Below, in pieces: positions 13,901-27,600 of a stretch of 64,000 nt of DNA. Within the stretch, counting starts at the first letter, position 1; each line of letters starts with the position of its first letter. Source of the stretch: Oxyruncus cristatus (Eukaryota; Chordata; Aves; Passeriformes; Cotingidae); the NCBI GenBank assembly GCA_013399855.1, contig VXAY01004752.1, positions 569,193 through 633,192 on the forward strand. The letters are read 5' to 3'. The notes below the pieces were generated by a model. It saw nothing but the letters and a program-made list of their open reading frames with translations. It was not told where the DNA came from and did not search any database. The translations under genes and the position numbers were made by a program.

Positions 13901-15814
13901 GAAAACCTGCAGGTGGAACTCTCTCCTGGCCCACCAGAAAGCCCAGAACAAATGTTGTTTCCGACTAATAAAACAAACCAGGGGAAAAAAAAAACCATCA
14001 AATTTCACAGAGACAGAACCACCGTTTCTGAGACCATCCCGCTCTCACGGGGGCACTGCTGAAGTTCTCCAGAAGTTCATCTGACCAACACACGTGGAAG
14101 GAATAGTCCTGTACTTCTTCCAAATACCTCTCAGTGACAGCAACTCCAGGACAACCTGCATTATGAAACCTCCTGGGATAATCATCTCAGCTGATAGCAC
14201 TATTCCTTGCAAATAAGGGAGTGGTGCTGGCAGAGGCCATGGGCACCCTCATTACCAAAGCCAGTTTCCTACAGATTTACATCAAACACTTGAGGACTTT
14301 GGTACATAATGAACTGCAAACTCCAATTAAGCTTTTCCCATGGCTGGGATGTGTAAGGAAAGCCTCTCCTCCACATGGATTCATGGCTGTCTGGAGAGCA
14401 AGACCACACATGTTCTCTCCCACGGTCCACTGTGGCAAGTTCCTATTTTCCACAAGTCTTGTACTACTTGTACTACTACTGGAATTACTTGACTACTTGA
14501 GATCGAGCTTTGAACTGTTTGTCAGATGGCTTGTTACACAAGCTTTTTTGGTTTATGTTTATTTTGGGGTTTTTTTTTTAAAGAAAGAACCTGGCCTAGA
14601 CAGTGATAAAGAGTAAACAAGACCTCTGTTATTTGGGACAAGAGCTCTAAATCTCGACCTGCACCTTGGAAAGTTCAACTTCAACTTAGGGAAGTTACCC
14701 TAAAAATTAAGGTGAATATGTACTACCTGACACAGAAAGTGCTGCATGGAGCCTATCTTTTCAACAATGCTATCAAAATACAAACTATCATAAAACTGAA
14801 ACACTTTCCATCTACCTCCTGAGAGACTACAAGCTGAACAACTCCTAGTTTTCATGGGTAATACAGCCCCTGGAGAAAAAGGAGTAATTTTATTTTGCTT
14901 TCCTTGTCCACCACTAGCAGATCTACTGCACACCTTGACATTTTTAGATGAAAACCACCCCCTTTCCGACTTCACTGCGAAGAGGTGACGTGCCACAGTT
15001 CAGTTGTTCCCACAGCTCCGATGAGTCAAACAGCACATCTTTGCTTACTTAAAAAATAAAACTGCAGAAATGAATTCAGTCTTGAGGGACATTTTCCCTT
15101 TTAAGTACATTCTGATCCCATATTTGGTATAATGCTGTAGTACACACTCCACACACACCAGAATTCAGTTTGTGCTTACACTGTGGTTTTTGTTGTCCCT
15201 GACCCAGCCTGATCCAACCCCACTGCCCAAAGCAGCAGCCTCACCTTTCATCTCTTAGTCTGTTCCTGCTGCTTCTCTCCCTGGTTCACAGGAAGGGCAA
15301 GCAAAACTAGATTTGTGCTTTAAATTTAGTTTTAAGCCATATAAAGCCACAGAACCACTTATATCAGCAACATGGGAAAACAGCCCAGAGGACAGGAGAG
15401 ATTCCCTTGGAAGAATTGAGAGTCTCCAGCTCTCATGGCATCTACAACATGAGAAGGTTAAAGACACATTAATCACCTTTGCAGTCCCCAGCTCCAGAGC
15501 TTTTCAAGGCTGTACACTCCAGCCCTGACTACCTGGAAAACCCTTTTCTGCTGAAGCATCCAGCCCTCCCTTCTTTGGACACACATTAAGAGGGAAAGAG
15601 CCACATGGTTATAGTTTACAGCAAAACACATATGCAACACTGACAACAAAATAAAGTGACCTTGTGTTTCCTTCTGTGCAATATCACTGCCAATACTTCA
15701 TGCTCTTCACACACACCCCTCTCCCCTTGTATCACACCGAACAATTCATTTTGTATCCAGAACTGACGGACTATTTCAGCAAAATAACTTGAATGGTTAT
15801 GGATTTTCTTACTT

Positions 15815-15839
15815 AAAAAAAAAAAAAAAACAAAAAAAA
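15815..15839. repeat. poly-A tract in intron 1
   Basis: A run of 16 A, one C and 8 A is followed directly by a T run. I could not attach it to any recognisable retroposon body, so I call it simple repeat only. Confidence 0.8.
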
Positions 15840-18630
15840 TTTTTTCAAATACATTTTTCTGCACCAGAGCTTCAGAAAGCAAGCAGTTCCTGCCTGCCAG
15901 TTATCTGAGAATTCCAGTGAAACAAAACAGTGAAGTTATTCTCAAACTTAATCTCATGGGGAAGAGCTGCCAAATAGGAAAAGCAAAGCTAAGTAGCAGT
16001 TCTGTACCACCAGGATACTACTGGTTCATTGCCTCCTTTGAACTCTATTCCCTGTTCCTGTGGATCAGTGTCAGAGGCATTAGCTCAGTATGAATTTCAG
16101 TCTAAGCTTGCCTCCAGCTGATTACAGGCATCAGTGTCTGTTCTCAGAGGCACCTCCAGCACCACCAGAGGTATTGCTAGTCCTGTTCCTGTGAGGAATT
16201 TTTGGCAGTGAACCTAAGACTTCTCCTCGCAAAATGGAGTGCTGCAGATGACTACAACAGATTACAACAAACACTTAACGCTGAAGTTTGTTGGAGGTTG
16301 GAAGGAGGATTCCCTTACCCTCACTGTCATTCTCTGGCACTCAACAAGCCTGGATTGCCCAAAGGTTCCCTTCTGCTTTCCCAAGGTCCCCACTGCATCA
16401 CATGGATCTCTGGAAATACAGAGTTGCTTCCTGACCACAGAGTGACACAAAGCAGAGCTGGGCAGAACCTTGTCCATCCCCAACTCAAAGGCTTGATCCA
16501 GTCCATCCATGACACTTCTGTCTCAGTCAGTGTGGAAGATCCAGGGCTCCCCATCACCTTTAGAGTAAAAACTTTCCCCCTGCACTCAGCAAGGGAGATT
16601 CAGGTCAAAGCAAGTCTCCTGCACTTCCTGCCAAATCCACCTAAGAGCTGAAAAAACCTGTTCCCTCTTCCTTTCCACAGCAGGCTCAGGTACTACAAGA
16701 TTTAATTCCCACCTGATTTTTCTTTCCTTCTGAAGAAAAACATTTTAAGTAGCTACAGCAGCAAACCAAAGTAGTATTAAGTAGAGGTTTTGTTACTACA
16801 ATTACTACAGCAATAAGCAACTCATGGGTAAGCAAAGGGCTTCCATCCTTTGATCAGCAAAAGCCACTGAGCCAAGACCTTTGGTTTCTGCAACCTCGGA
16901 GGAAGTCCTGGATGAAAGACAGTCCCACCTCAGACTCTGCTGGCTCAGACATCTCCAGAGGTACAAACACTTCCTAATCACTACCAGTTGTACAGCTTAA
17001 CAAAGCCAGTCTTCCTGCAGAGCAAGAAAATCCAAACCAGCAAGTTCCAAAGTCCCAAAGAATCTCATCTCTTTCCCCAATTAAGGGCAATGTTTTTGCA
17101 TCTGTGAACTTGATTATCCCTGAGAAAGGTATGTTGGAGTCATTAATTGTGGCTATAATCAGTTTGGTGGAGTTTTTTTGGGTTTTTTTTGCTTTTGAGG
17201 CAAGTGTTTGTTCTTAGAACTTGCATCTCTTAAGTCATTTTACTATCATAAAGTACCTTAGGAAGCATTCCCTTCTCCAGTACTTTTGGAATATTCATGG
17301 GTATAGTGATCAGTGCTGTGTGTTCACCGCAAGCCTTCTCTTCCCTAAATTTTAGCACTACCTGCCTAGTTTACTGCTACCTGTGCAGTCCAGGAGCCTT
17401 CAAAGAGGCTGCAGGAGTTCAGTGAAACGCAATCTGACTCCATAACCCCAGATTTCTCAGAGGAGGTTGATTTGCATCACTGGCTCATGATTAGGGGTTA
17501 TTTTTAATTATTTGGGTTTTTTAGCTACCCTTCAAAAGTTGCTCTGCTCCCATCACGAAACCAGCAGTCAGCTTGTCCAAAACCTGTTTTCTGTTCACAA
17601 GGGGGATTCTAAAAGGTTATGCACACCCCGAAAAAAACAACATACAGATCTTTCAGAGGCACCTACAGCAGATCAGATAAGCTGGAACCTACTTTATACA
17701 GGGTGTATAAATTAAGGTCAACCTTATCTACTGACAACACCACAAGCAGTCACATGTGCAGGAACTGGGCTTCTCCAGGGTGACCTTAATTTCTCCCTGG
17801 TGTTCTGGGACAGAAGTGGTTGCCCTTCTGGTTTGTGGGGAAAAAGCCTATTTCTGGCTACTGTGCCCTCCTCCTGCTCCCTCCACCTGCCAAGTGATGG
17901 AAGGATCTGGTACAGATCAGGGTAATTCCCAGCCTGCCTTCTGTATTGTTCCACTCCCCACATTCCCTCCACCACCAGCAGCACTGCACCACTATTGAAA
18001 CAACTGTAACATAAAAATAATTTAAAAAAAAAATTCAAGTTTGTTTCAGGGAGAATATTTATAGAAAAATACAGCTGACTGATCCTCATGCATGTTCAGC
18101 TTATGCAATACAGGCACTTCAAGAAAACATGCACCTGATATATTTCATATACACTTCACCCTACACAAAAAGCTGAAGGACGCTAATTGGTTTGTAAATA
18201 CCAAAAGGATTGAGCAAGAACTGCTTTTAATCAGCTTTATTTACGCCACGCATCCAGTTTCCTTCAAAATTCCCAAATTTCTCTGCTATCTTGATATTCT
18301 TCCCCTCGCTGATGTGAGGGAAAAGAAATCACAGAGCAAGAAAACAGAGAAGTAGAAAGGAACAGTCTCCAAGTGAGGGGCACAAGAGCCTTTATTACTC
18401 CAACTACCTGTAACGTAAGACAGAGATCTAGCCAGGAACATAAAGTAGCTGGTATTCCTTCTGGGATGGGAGGAACTTTCTGTAGAAGCTTCCTATAAAT
18501 CCCTTTGATTTTTATTAGCAAGTGGTTTGTTACTTGCCCCAGATTATTCTGCTGGAGAATAGTTCTTTACTTCTCCTTTTGCAAAGCCAAAGGCATGAGC
18601 ACCACAAGAGTTTGATTAAAACCCAGTATT

Positions 18631-18674
18631 CCAGAGGAGCCTCCATGAGAGCTGGTACTCCAGAGGAGCCTCCA
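18631..18674. repeat. two-copy 15-bp direct repeat
   Basis: The 15-mer ccagaggagcctcca occurs at 18631 and again at 18660, a period of 29 bp. It is a small local duplication inside intron 1 with no evident function. Confidence 0.7.
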
Positions 18675-21600
18675 GGACCATGCTGATGCAGACTCCAAGA
18701 GCATCAGGATAAGTATCCATTAAAGCAGTCAAATAACATGACAGTTCCAAACAACTTAAGAGCTGCAAACCTCTGCAGGCAGCTCAGTTAAGCACTACAG
18801 CCAGAGGAAGGGATGGCTACAAGTCTCACAACGTAGATTTCTTAGAACTCATCCAAAACCATGGTATTGGTAAGGGAAAAGAAAGGTAGCAACTTGAACA
18901 AGAAAAAAACCCACATTTAAGATACTATTATACCAATTCCAATATAAGTCATATGCCAGCAGAGCACTAGAATGCAAGAGGTTTTCCTTATAGAAAGCAA
19001 AGGGTAAGAGAACCTGCTCTTTCACATAATGACTTCCTTAACAATCCTTATTTCCAACATTTTACTGCTCCCCCCAGCATTCGTTTAACAAGGAGGCAAT
19101 TTTATTCAGTGCTTTAAGCCCATCTCTAAAGCTGTCAGCTAAAACCATTCACCATCGCATAAAACCAGCAATGTTAGTGCACAGCAAAATACAGGGTATA
19201 AACTAATCAAGTTCATTTCAAAAGCCTGCTTTTTATTCCAGCTGAAAGAGCACAAGAGGTGGGCAAAGCACCATGTTTAGAGAATCCTCTTTCCAACCCC
19301 AAACCTCTCATAGTAGGGAGGAAATGCTACTCATCTGAGAAGGATCTATAATCCAGCCAAATGCCACTGGAATTTGGTTAAATTAAATACAGACAGTAGA
19401 AAGTGAGAACCTGCTTTTACTGCATTCAAAACAAGTCAGAGAAACGCAGAATCCCTTTCAGAGGGAAGTACTGTGCACAGCTGGGTTTCCACACACAAGA
19501 GAAAGAAGTGAAGGAGGCAGAGTGTTGATCCCAAACACCAGAGGCTCAGGAACCACACAGCTTTGTTTGGAAACAATTTACAACCTGCTCCTTAACGCCA
19601 GATCAAAAAAAGGCTCCAAGTTTCAAAATTAAGATAAATCACACTTCATAACACGGCAGGAGACAAGGGACCTCAAACCCACCTTCCCTGATATACTAAG
19701 TGAGCTCCCAACCTATCTGTGCTCCATACCTGCTGGAAGGTGCAAAAGGAAGCTGTTCCAAGTTTTAGCCTGAGGAATGAATAGCAATAACACCACGTTA
19801 CATCTCAAACCTCACTACATTAAACATTATGGGAGAAACTACATTTCACTCAAAGGGCTATTGAAAATAAAAGCACAATCCCAACAAGTCATTTCCTAAG
19901 AAATCAAATGCTTTCCCTAAAACACTGTCGAGGACTCTCTGACAGTTCACATTTTCATAAGAGAAGGTGATGGCTTTCTTACAACTTCAGTTCTCCTTCA
20001 AATACAAGCCGTTGCAATGTCATTTTTGTAATTCCACAGACAAGGAGTTCCAGGATGTCTGTTACTTACAGCTTCTTCAAACACTCAAGCATAACAAGAA
20101 TCTTCTTAGCTTGCTTTCTGAATCATTTAGCAACAGAGGAAGATCTAAAATTTGCATCCATTTTGTGAATATGGGTGATCTCACCAGCAGTGTACTGCAT
20201 AGAGAGCGAGGCACAACTACTGCATCCTGACCTGCAACATCTGAGTCAAGCCTATCAATTTAAACAGTCCTTTGAGTCTCCCAGGGAAAAGACACCCTTA
20301 GAAATTGCACAGCTCCCAGTTCAACCCCAAGGGTTCAACAGTATCTCAAGTGTTTTTACCTCAGAAAGAGAAAACAGAGAGTTAGGTTTCCTTCTTTGTA
20401 GCACTTGCAAGAACTGCTGCCTCTCAAACACAGCAGCTTTCTGGTGCTGCATTATCCTCCACTGCTCCGTGGCACCAGCAGTGAAAGGGAAGAACATTTC
20501 CTGCATTCCCTGCTCCAAGCACAGTCAGAGTGGGCAAGCAAAGAGAAAACACCAAGAATTACCTTCCTGCCCTCTGCACTCAGCAAGATCCAGAGGTTAA
20601 AGCTTCCCTGTGCAGGTTATTTTAGGGGGCTCCTGCACCACCACCCCGCTGGACCAGATGTCCCAGCCTGGCTGAGAATCCTTCTGTGGTTACATTCAGC
20701 AGCAATTCCTGAGGGTGAGTTACTGTCAGAGGTTCCTGCTTTTAGTCCTTATTCTCCAAACAGAGATATAAAGAGAAAAAGAAAAGAATGGGCACTGTCT
20801 GAGGTAGGTGAAGAAATCAAAGCAGTGAGACAAAGAGAACACACCAGCCTGGAGGAACTGCACAGCACCACGAGGCAATGCAGAATTACACCTACAACAG
20901 CCTGCAGGGGAGCCAAGCAACACCTGCTCTTGGGTAACAAGAGTGTTCTGTGCCCTAAAACCCACCCAGGATAAATCATTCTTCATAGCCAGTTTAAAGA
21001 ACTACCTGAAACCTCCTGGATCAGTGCACGTACCATAAGCACCGAGTCATCACAGCACTGCTGAAGCTGTGGGGTTTTTTTAAAAAGTCTTAATAACCCA
21101 GAAATTAACAGTGCAGCAGTGCAGAGAACTAGACTTCAATGTATCTTCTTCAGACTAAAAACACTCTGACAGCTCCCTAATTCACAGCAACCTTGGGTGT
21201 TCGCTTTTATCATAATCCATAACAAAGTTAATCAGACATCTCTAGCCAAGAAGAGATTTTTTTGCAAGGCTGTGAAGTGTTTACTGCTGATCAGCAAAAT
21301 GAATTCTGATCTATACAGCTTTGTGACAAAGTCTTTCAGCTTCACCCTTTCACACACAGAACTCTGAGCATTTTCCTCCCTTAAGAGGGCTTCCCAAAAT
21401 GTTACATCAAACATCGATCCTTTAGAGGCCTCAGAACACCACCACAGATATTTAAGAATTATGAGGTATCTGCATGCACATACTAAGAATGAATAAAAGT
21501 CACAGAATTGCTGAGTTCCTACTGTTTTGGGGGTTTGTTTTTTTTTTTTCATTTCTAAAAGCTCAGATGCTGAGCTCCAGCAGAATCTCCCTACACAACT

Positions 21601-24600
21601 TCTTGCAGTGGCTGCTGGGACAGGAGACCTTGCACTGCTGCTGTCTGCACACCCTCAGCGATGCAGCAGATGCAGCAAGACGTGGGTTTGTGCAATGCAA
21701 GGACACAGGGCCTGTGTTTACACACAGACGCCACCACTGAAGTCGCACTCAAGGCTCTCCAGCAGCTGAGTTTCTCGGAAGACCAAAGTTTTCACTTCTT
21801 TGCAGGGCTGCCCACTTCTGGTGAGGCTCTGCAAACTGGAGCTTCACTCCAACAGATGTTATGTTACGTGCCCAAGTGGGACAATGCTTTGGAGAACAGA
21901 AAACAAGTTTAAAACCACAGTTAGTTCTCCCTCATTTTTTTTTTTCCTTTGGAAATACATCTCTTTTTCTTTGCCAACACCCACAAAGACTGTCAGCATA
22001 CTATTACTATTTTTGTTCCCTAACTTTCAAAAAACACAAGCCACTCCATATGTTTCCCTCTATTTGTCTGGATTCCTTTGATTTTAAAGGCAAGGATGCC
22101 CTATGGGGAAAAGCAGACCAAGAAAACAGAGGATCTGTTTAAAGCAACGTTTCCCAAAGTACAGGCTGTAATTTCAAACAGCACTGCAGGACTTAGAAGT
22201 AGCATTTGCAAGCCAAATGGAAATTCAGCTGTAGAAATAAAGCTCATGAGCCTGAGACTGAAATTGGAAGTGCACTGCCCAGCAAACCATGACTGGAGGA
22301 GCCAGTTCAGAGGCACAGAAATCAAGTAATTGATTGCAGCTGCCTGGCTCCAGAGATTCCCTTCTGCCCTCAAGTTTTTATATCTGACATCACTCTCCAT
22401 AAGGGCACCTTGGCCATGCTGCACTGTTTTCAGCAGTAGTAGGATGCTAAGGAATTTTGCATCCCACTGCAGTGCAGAAGGATGTGCAAGTACAGACATA
22501 ATGTCTCTTTTTTTTCTGTGGGTGTTGCAGATACCCAAATTCTTACCTGTCTTCCCTCTCCCAGATAAAGGTTCTGGACACGCATTTCAGAATACAAGCA
22601 GCACATTCCCTTGCTACTCTGTCAATACCTTGGCATTATATCCATAGGAATATCTCTAAGAGTCTCCCACAAGCATTTTACCTTCCTCCTACAGCCCTAT
22701 CAAAAGCAGAGGAAAGAGCTGCAGCATTTGCTTCTGATATGTAAAAATCTCTCAGGCTCTATCACCTTGAGGGGGAGCAGAAGATAAGAATGAAGTCCAG
22801 AAAAACTTAGACCCCAAGTTTGTTTCAGTACCTGTGTCTGTAGAACTCAGACTAAATCTTCTGGAACTGGCTTTTATAAAGGAAGAAGCCTGAAGTCCAT
22901 GGGAGAGGCATTTATGCCTGGACAAATGCCAAACTTCTCCTTTTGGCCAAGGACAAAAAAAATCCTCCACCAGGCTATTTTACAACCACTTGGAAAGGGA
23001 GACTTTCCACATCCAGAAAGTTTAATTTTGAGTAACACAGAATTCTAGTCCTAGCTCTGCAGCAAGTTCATTCATGAGGCAAAAGTATGAGGCTGCTGAA
23101 CTGCACGGGACACTGTTCGGAATTCCCAATAAAAAGTTTCAGGTTGTGTCCAGAATGACTCCAAAAAGCCGGTTTTCCAAGTAAAGCAGATACTTGGAGC
23201 TATTCTTCAGGGACATCTTTTGCCACTGAAAAGGCAGACAGGAACTGATTCAAAGCAAAAGCACAGATCACCACCAGACTCTTCCCCTGTACTTCATGAT
23301 GGCCACTTCAGGCCTCTCCAGGACCCCATTCCCAACCACAGCAGTTCTCATCCCAAGGCACTGCGCTGACTTGTGCATACAACACAAGGAACATTTGCTC
23401 TGTCGAAGTTTTCTGCTTCACAAACACCTCTGACAGACCTTATGGTGTGGCTCAGGCTGCTGCTGGGCATTACAGCACTCTTCTACATCCACACCTTAGT
23501 TATTTGGGGGGGCAGAATGGACGTGTCTGTTCCCCCTCACTCAAAGCTGACATCCCACCACTCTCATTACTCCTGCAGGCAGTGGAGGGCAAGCAACAGC
23601 AGGACAAGGAGAACAATCAAAAAACAAGGAGTTTCGTAAGCCAGGGAACCAGCAAAGCATGATTTCCTCTGGGCACATGTCTTACAGTTGGATTCCGTCT
23701 TTGTCTACTACGGTGACAGCTCCAAGTGAAGCTTTTTCTCCAAGGTGAGAATCACAGTCACAGGGATTCCCCGATGTCTAAGGAGATGGAAGCTCATTCA
23801 TCTCACAGCCTCTCCTCAGCTGAGCTCAAACAGCATTGGGAGGCTCTGGAATAAAATCAGCTCAGTGACGCTTCATTCCCAGTTACGGAGAACAACCTCA
23901 CCTGTCACTACATCTCCCAGGAAATCACGGCGTGCTCATCAGAGGCAGACGGAAAATGCCAGGGATAGGGAGCCAAGAGTGCTGGGATGTGGTGTCCTCC
24001 TGCAGGACAACTGCCCAGGCAGCCACCAGCAGCAACTACCTCACACCTGCCTCCACTCCAGCCGTTTGGGTCCTCATCCCAAAACTCACCACCTTGTTCT
24101 GCCCCGACGTCTGCTCTCTGCAGCCTCAAACAGACATGGGATCCTTCAACACTTTATCCCACAGCAGTTAATCCCAGCAGTTCCAGAGGCGACCAGCAGT
24201 TGCCACGACCAGTTTGAGACCGGCACTTGTTTAGACCTTCTGTAGATTTTAATTCTCTCTTTTTTTTGGTTTTTTTTAAATTTATGCCAAGACAAACTGC
24301 CCGTCTGAATAGTCTTATCTGGACTTTTGTTCTTCCAAAGCGAAGGAGGATAAAACAAACAGAAAAATAGCAGGAAGCTAAAAGGTCCGGTCAAATTCTG
24401 CTCGATATATCAATTTTTTTTGAAATTTTGACAACAGCTGTCACGCTCTGAATAGGCCTGTACATCAAATAAACCCCACCTTTCTCCAAAAAACAGGCAA
24501 CAGAATATGTAAAGCCTAGAAGTAGGAGGAAAGAAAAATATGCATTATCCTCAACCACGTCTTTAGACTCAATGATGACTATAGGTGGGAAGTTGCCTTT

Positions 24601-27600
24601 ATTTAAGTAAACCAAAGGCTGCTTACAATCACTTCCAGAGGTTCCACTTAATTCATGCACAAGTAATGGTGGCAGGAGGGTGGAGAAAATCCCTCTATAC
24701 ATCTGGTTTCGATGAATGAGCTGTTGTTTTTACAAATGAATACGCTTATTTTCTGGATATTGAAGAGCATCATACATTCTTATCTCTCTTAGTTTAACCC
24801 AACCAAGTGTTTTGCTCTCTTGACTGGTGCATGAAAAACTGATCTCTAACGCATTTCTCAACCTCTGCACAGCACAAAGCACCCCGTTTTTATGACCTGA
24901 CATATCCATAACTGATTTCATCAGCTCACAAAACTGAGACAGTTGGTTTTTCTCAACAGTCATCTCTGCCCAAAACTTACAAATCAGTCCATACTCCTTC
25001 TGGCTTGGGTCTGAATAGAGTCTGCAACTGGAATGCAGCCAACCCCAAATCCAGTTCCTTCCTTCCTGCCTTCATGCCCAGAGGTGAAAGAGCAAATCAC
25101 TTTTGCCTCAGAGATCTGCCTACTCTTTAGCAAAGTATTATTTTACAACTGTTCTCTCTGTGCTGAGAGATTTCCAGTAGGCAAAAGCCATAACATAAAC
25201 CAGGCTCCTCCAAGGAGTTTAAGGTGCAAACCAGCAATATCTGACCAGAGGCCAATTCCTGATTTGAAAGTCACATTGCACATAATAAACTAGGAGGGTG
25301 TATTGAGCTTGACTTAGATCCTGCTAATCACTTAAACCCCAGCTTTACTTACAGAGGGAACTGTATTTTTTGTAGTCTTCCTGCATCCTTACATGGAAAG
25401 GATTTTTTTTGCTGTATTACACCAGTCTCTGCATGCTGGAAACTCAAAACTTGCCATAAAACTGAATATATGGCACTCCAGTACTGCAGCTGGAAGTGGG
25501 TTTGTGCAACCCAAGAGATAAGGCACAGCTGAGCCAGCAATGGAACTGCAGCATTTTGTGCTCCAAACACTGAAAGTAAGGCACAAAACGCAAGTCAAAA
25601 GTTAAAGCTCTTCTGCTCTGACAGCAAGCAGACCGTGAAAATACTGACAACACAGCTTATTTATCTTTCATAGGCAAAAGAAGGAACATACCCAGGGCTT
25701 TTGGCAAAGCTCTATCAGTCTTTAAATGGGTGCAGGAATTCACTACCAAAAAAGGTTAGTTAAGAAAGTATTTGTGAAAATTACGGAAATTGCAGCGCAC
25801 ATCCCTGAAAACAAATGAGCAGCTTGCAGTCCCTCCCCTGGCACCTTCAGGACATCTTTACCTAAGGAACAAATCCCAGCACAGTCAGCGAGACCAAAAC
25901 ACTGCAGCTTCCATAGACACTGCCCTTGAAGGCACATTCCTGTGGCCTCCACCGTCCCAAGGGCAGCTGGCTCACCAGTGGTGCTTTGAGGCACCCCTCA
26001 TGTTTCAGACTTTTCATTCTTTCAGGCAAGACCAGCTAAAAGGAGTGAAAAATAACCAAAAAAACCATGCAGGGCTTATTTATTTGGCTATTGCCAAACT
26101 TCCTTCTCCAGTTTTCACTCCTGATGGAAGCTACTGAGCTGCTCGTGTGAACCAGCACCTGCCTCCTCACAGATCTGCCCCAGGACCAAATCGTTCCATT
26201 TGCTGGTAGTATTTTGGCAAAGTCCACCAAGGTATTGACAGCCCATTTAATTACATCTTCTGGCAGAGTCAGATGAGAGAACACTCTTAGGAGGGAGGAA
26301 AACCTCTGTCTCCACTGCAGTCCTGCAGCAAAGCACTGCAACCTCTCCCACCATACACTGGTGTTCTGGAATGGGACTCTGTGCCCACAGCCCAGGACAG
26401 AAGGCCACACACTAAAATCTACAATCATGAATCAAAACTCACTTCCTGATGCACTGGGAAACTACTCCAGCAAATTTTAATAATCAGAAAGCAATTCCAA
26501 GTGGGTATTACACATCTGTTAGCAGAAAGGTTAAGACAAGCACAAGGTAATGAATCCCATCTAGTCTGAGAGATTTCTCTTCAACACCAAAATGACTTTT
26601 AATCCAAGTACTGAGCTGCACAGTATTTGCTCTCAGAGGTCAAACATGGACTAGGAGGAAGGTAAGTACAGTTAAAGTTAATAAACTTTGGTTTATTAAT
26701 CAATGTTCCATAAAACCCCCCAGTCACTCTGTGAGGTACTGAATCTGCCACAGGATGTGCCTGGAAGCAGGAACCAGGGAGTATCTGTCAACAGCTCAGC
26801 CTTTCCTGTGAAAGGAGAACATACACACACTGCTCCTGTTTCAAAGGCTGTGGCTCCACCATCCCTAAATCAGACACCAACAACCAAACTTAAGTCACGC
26901 CGTTGCACATGAAGAAATGCAGCTGTGCTTATATCAGAGTTTCAGCCCATTAACTTCTGTGTCCAGACTAAACAGTGCTTTCACTCTTCCTCAGGGCACG
27001 TGCTGGAGGGTTTGCACATTCGGTCTCCAGTTTATTTGTAATACCCAAGCAGAGATTTAAGCTTTCACAGCTTCCATTTGTTTACTTTCATACAGTGACT
27101 AATTGTCTTCACAGTCAGCAACACTTTGCGTTCACCTGTGACATTCCCGTGTCCTAAGAGGATACACCTCCTAAGTTTGAAGCCTACCTGTTGGCTGAGG
27201 CGTGACTAAAGCCAGCCAGTTTGAAGAATAAAACTGTTTCATGATAGTTTATGAACTTACTGGATTCTAAAAGACAGCACACACTTGTGGGGGAAGAGTA
27301 ACTCAAAAGCCTACTAAGAAAGTCACTACAGTTCAATCAGTGTTTCAAAAAGTTGAAAAAAAAAAACATTTATCAGAGAGAAAGACTCTGCCAACACCAC
27401 TTTGCCCTCAATTGCTTGAATGTTAAGAGGGTAAAAAGAGAATTTTGCAACAACAGGGATCAGTTAATATTACAATACTCTAGGAGACAACCATAATGCT
27501 TCTTGGCCTTCTCCTTCTAGCCTACTGTGGGCCAGCTGTTTCTACCTTTTCCTGCCTGCCCCCATTCCTTGGGACAATTTGCAGCACAGCAAACTGACAT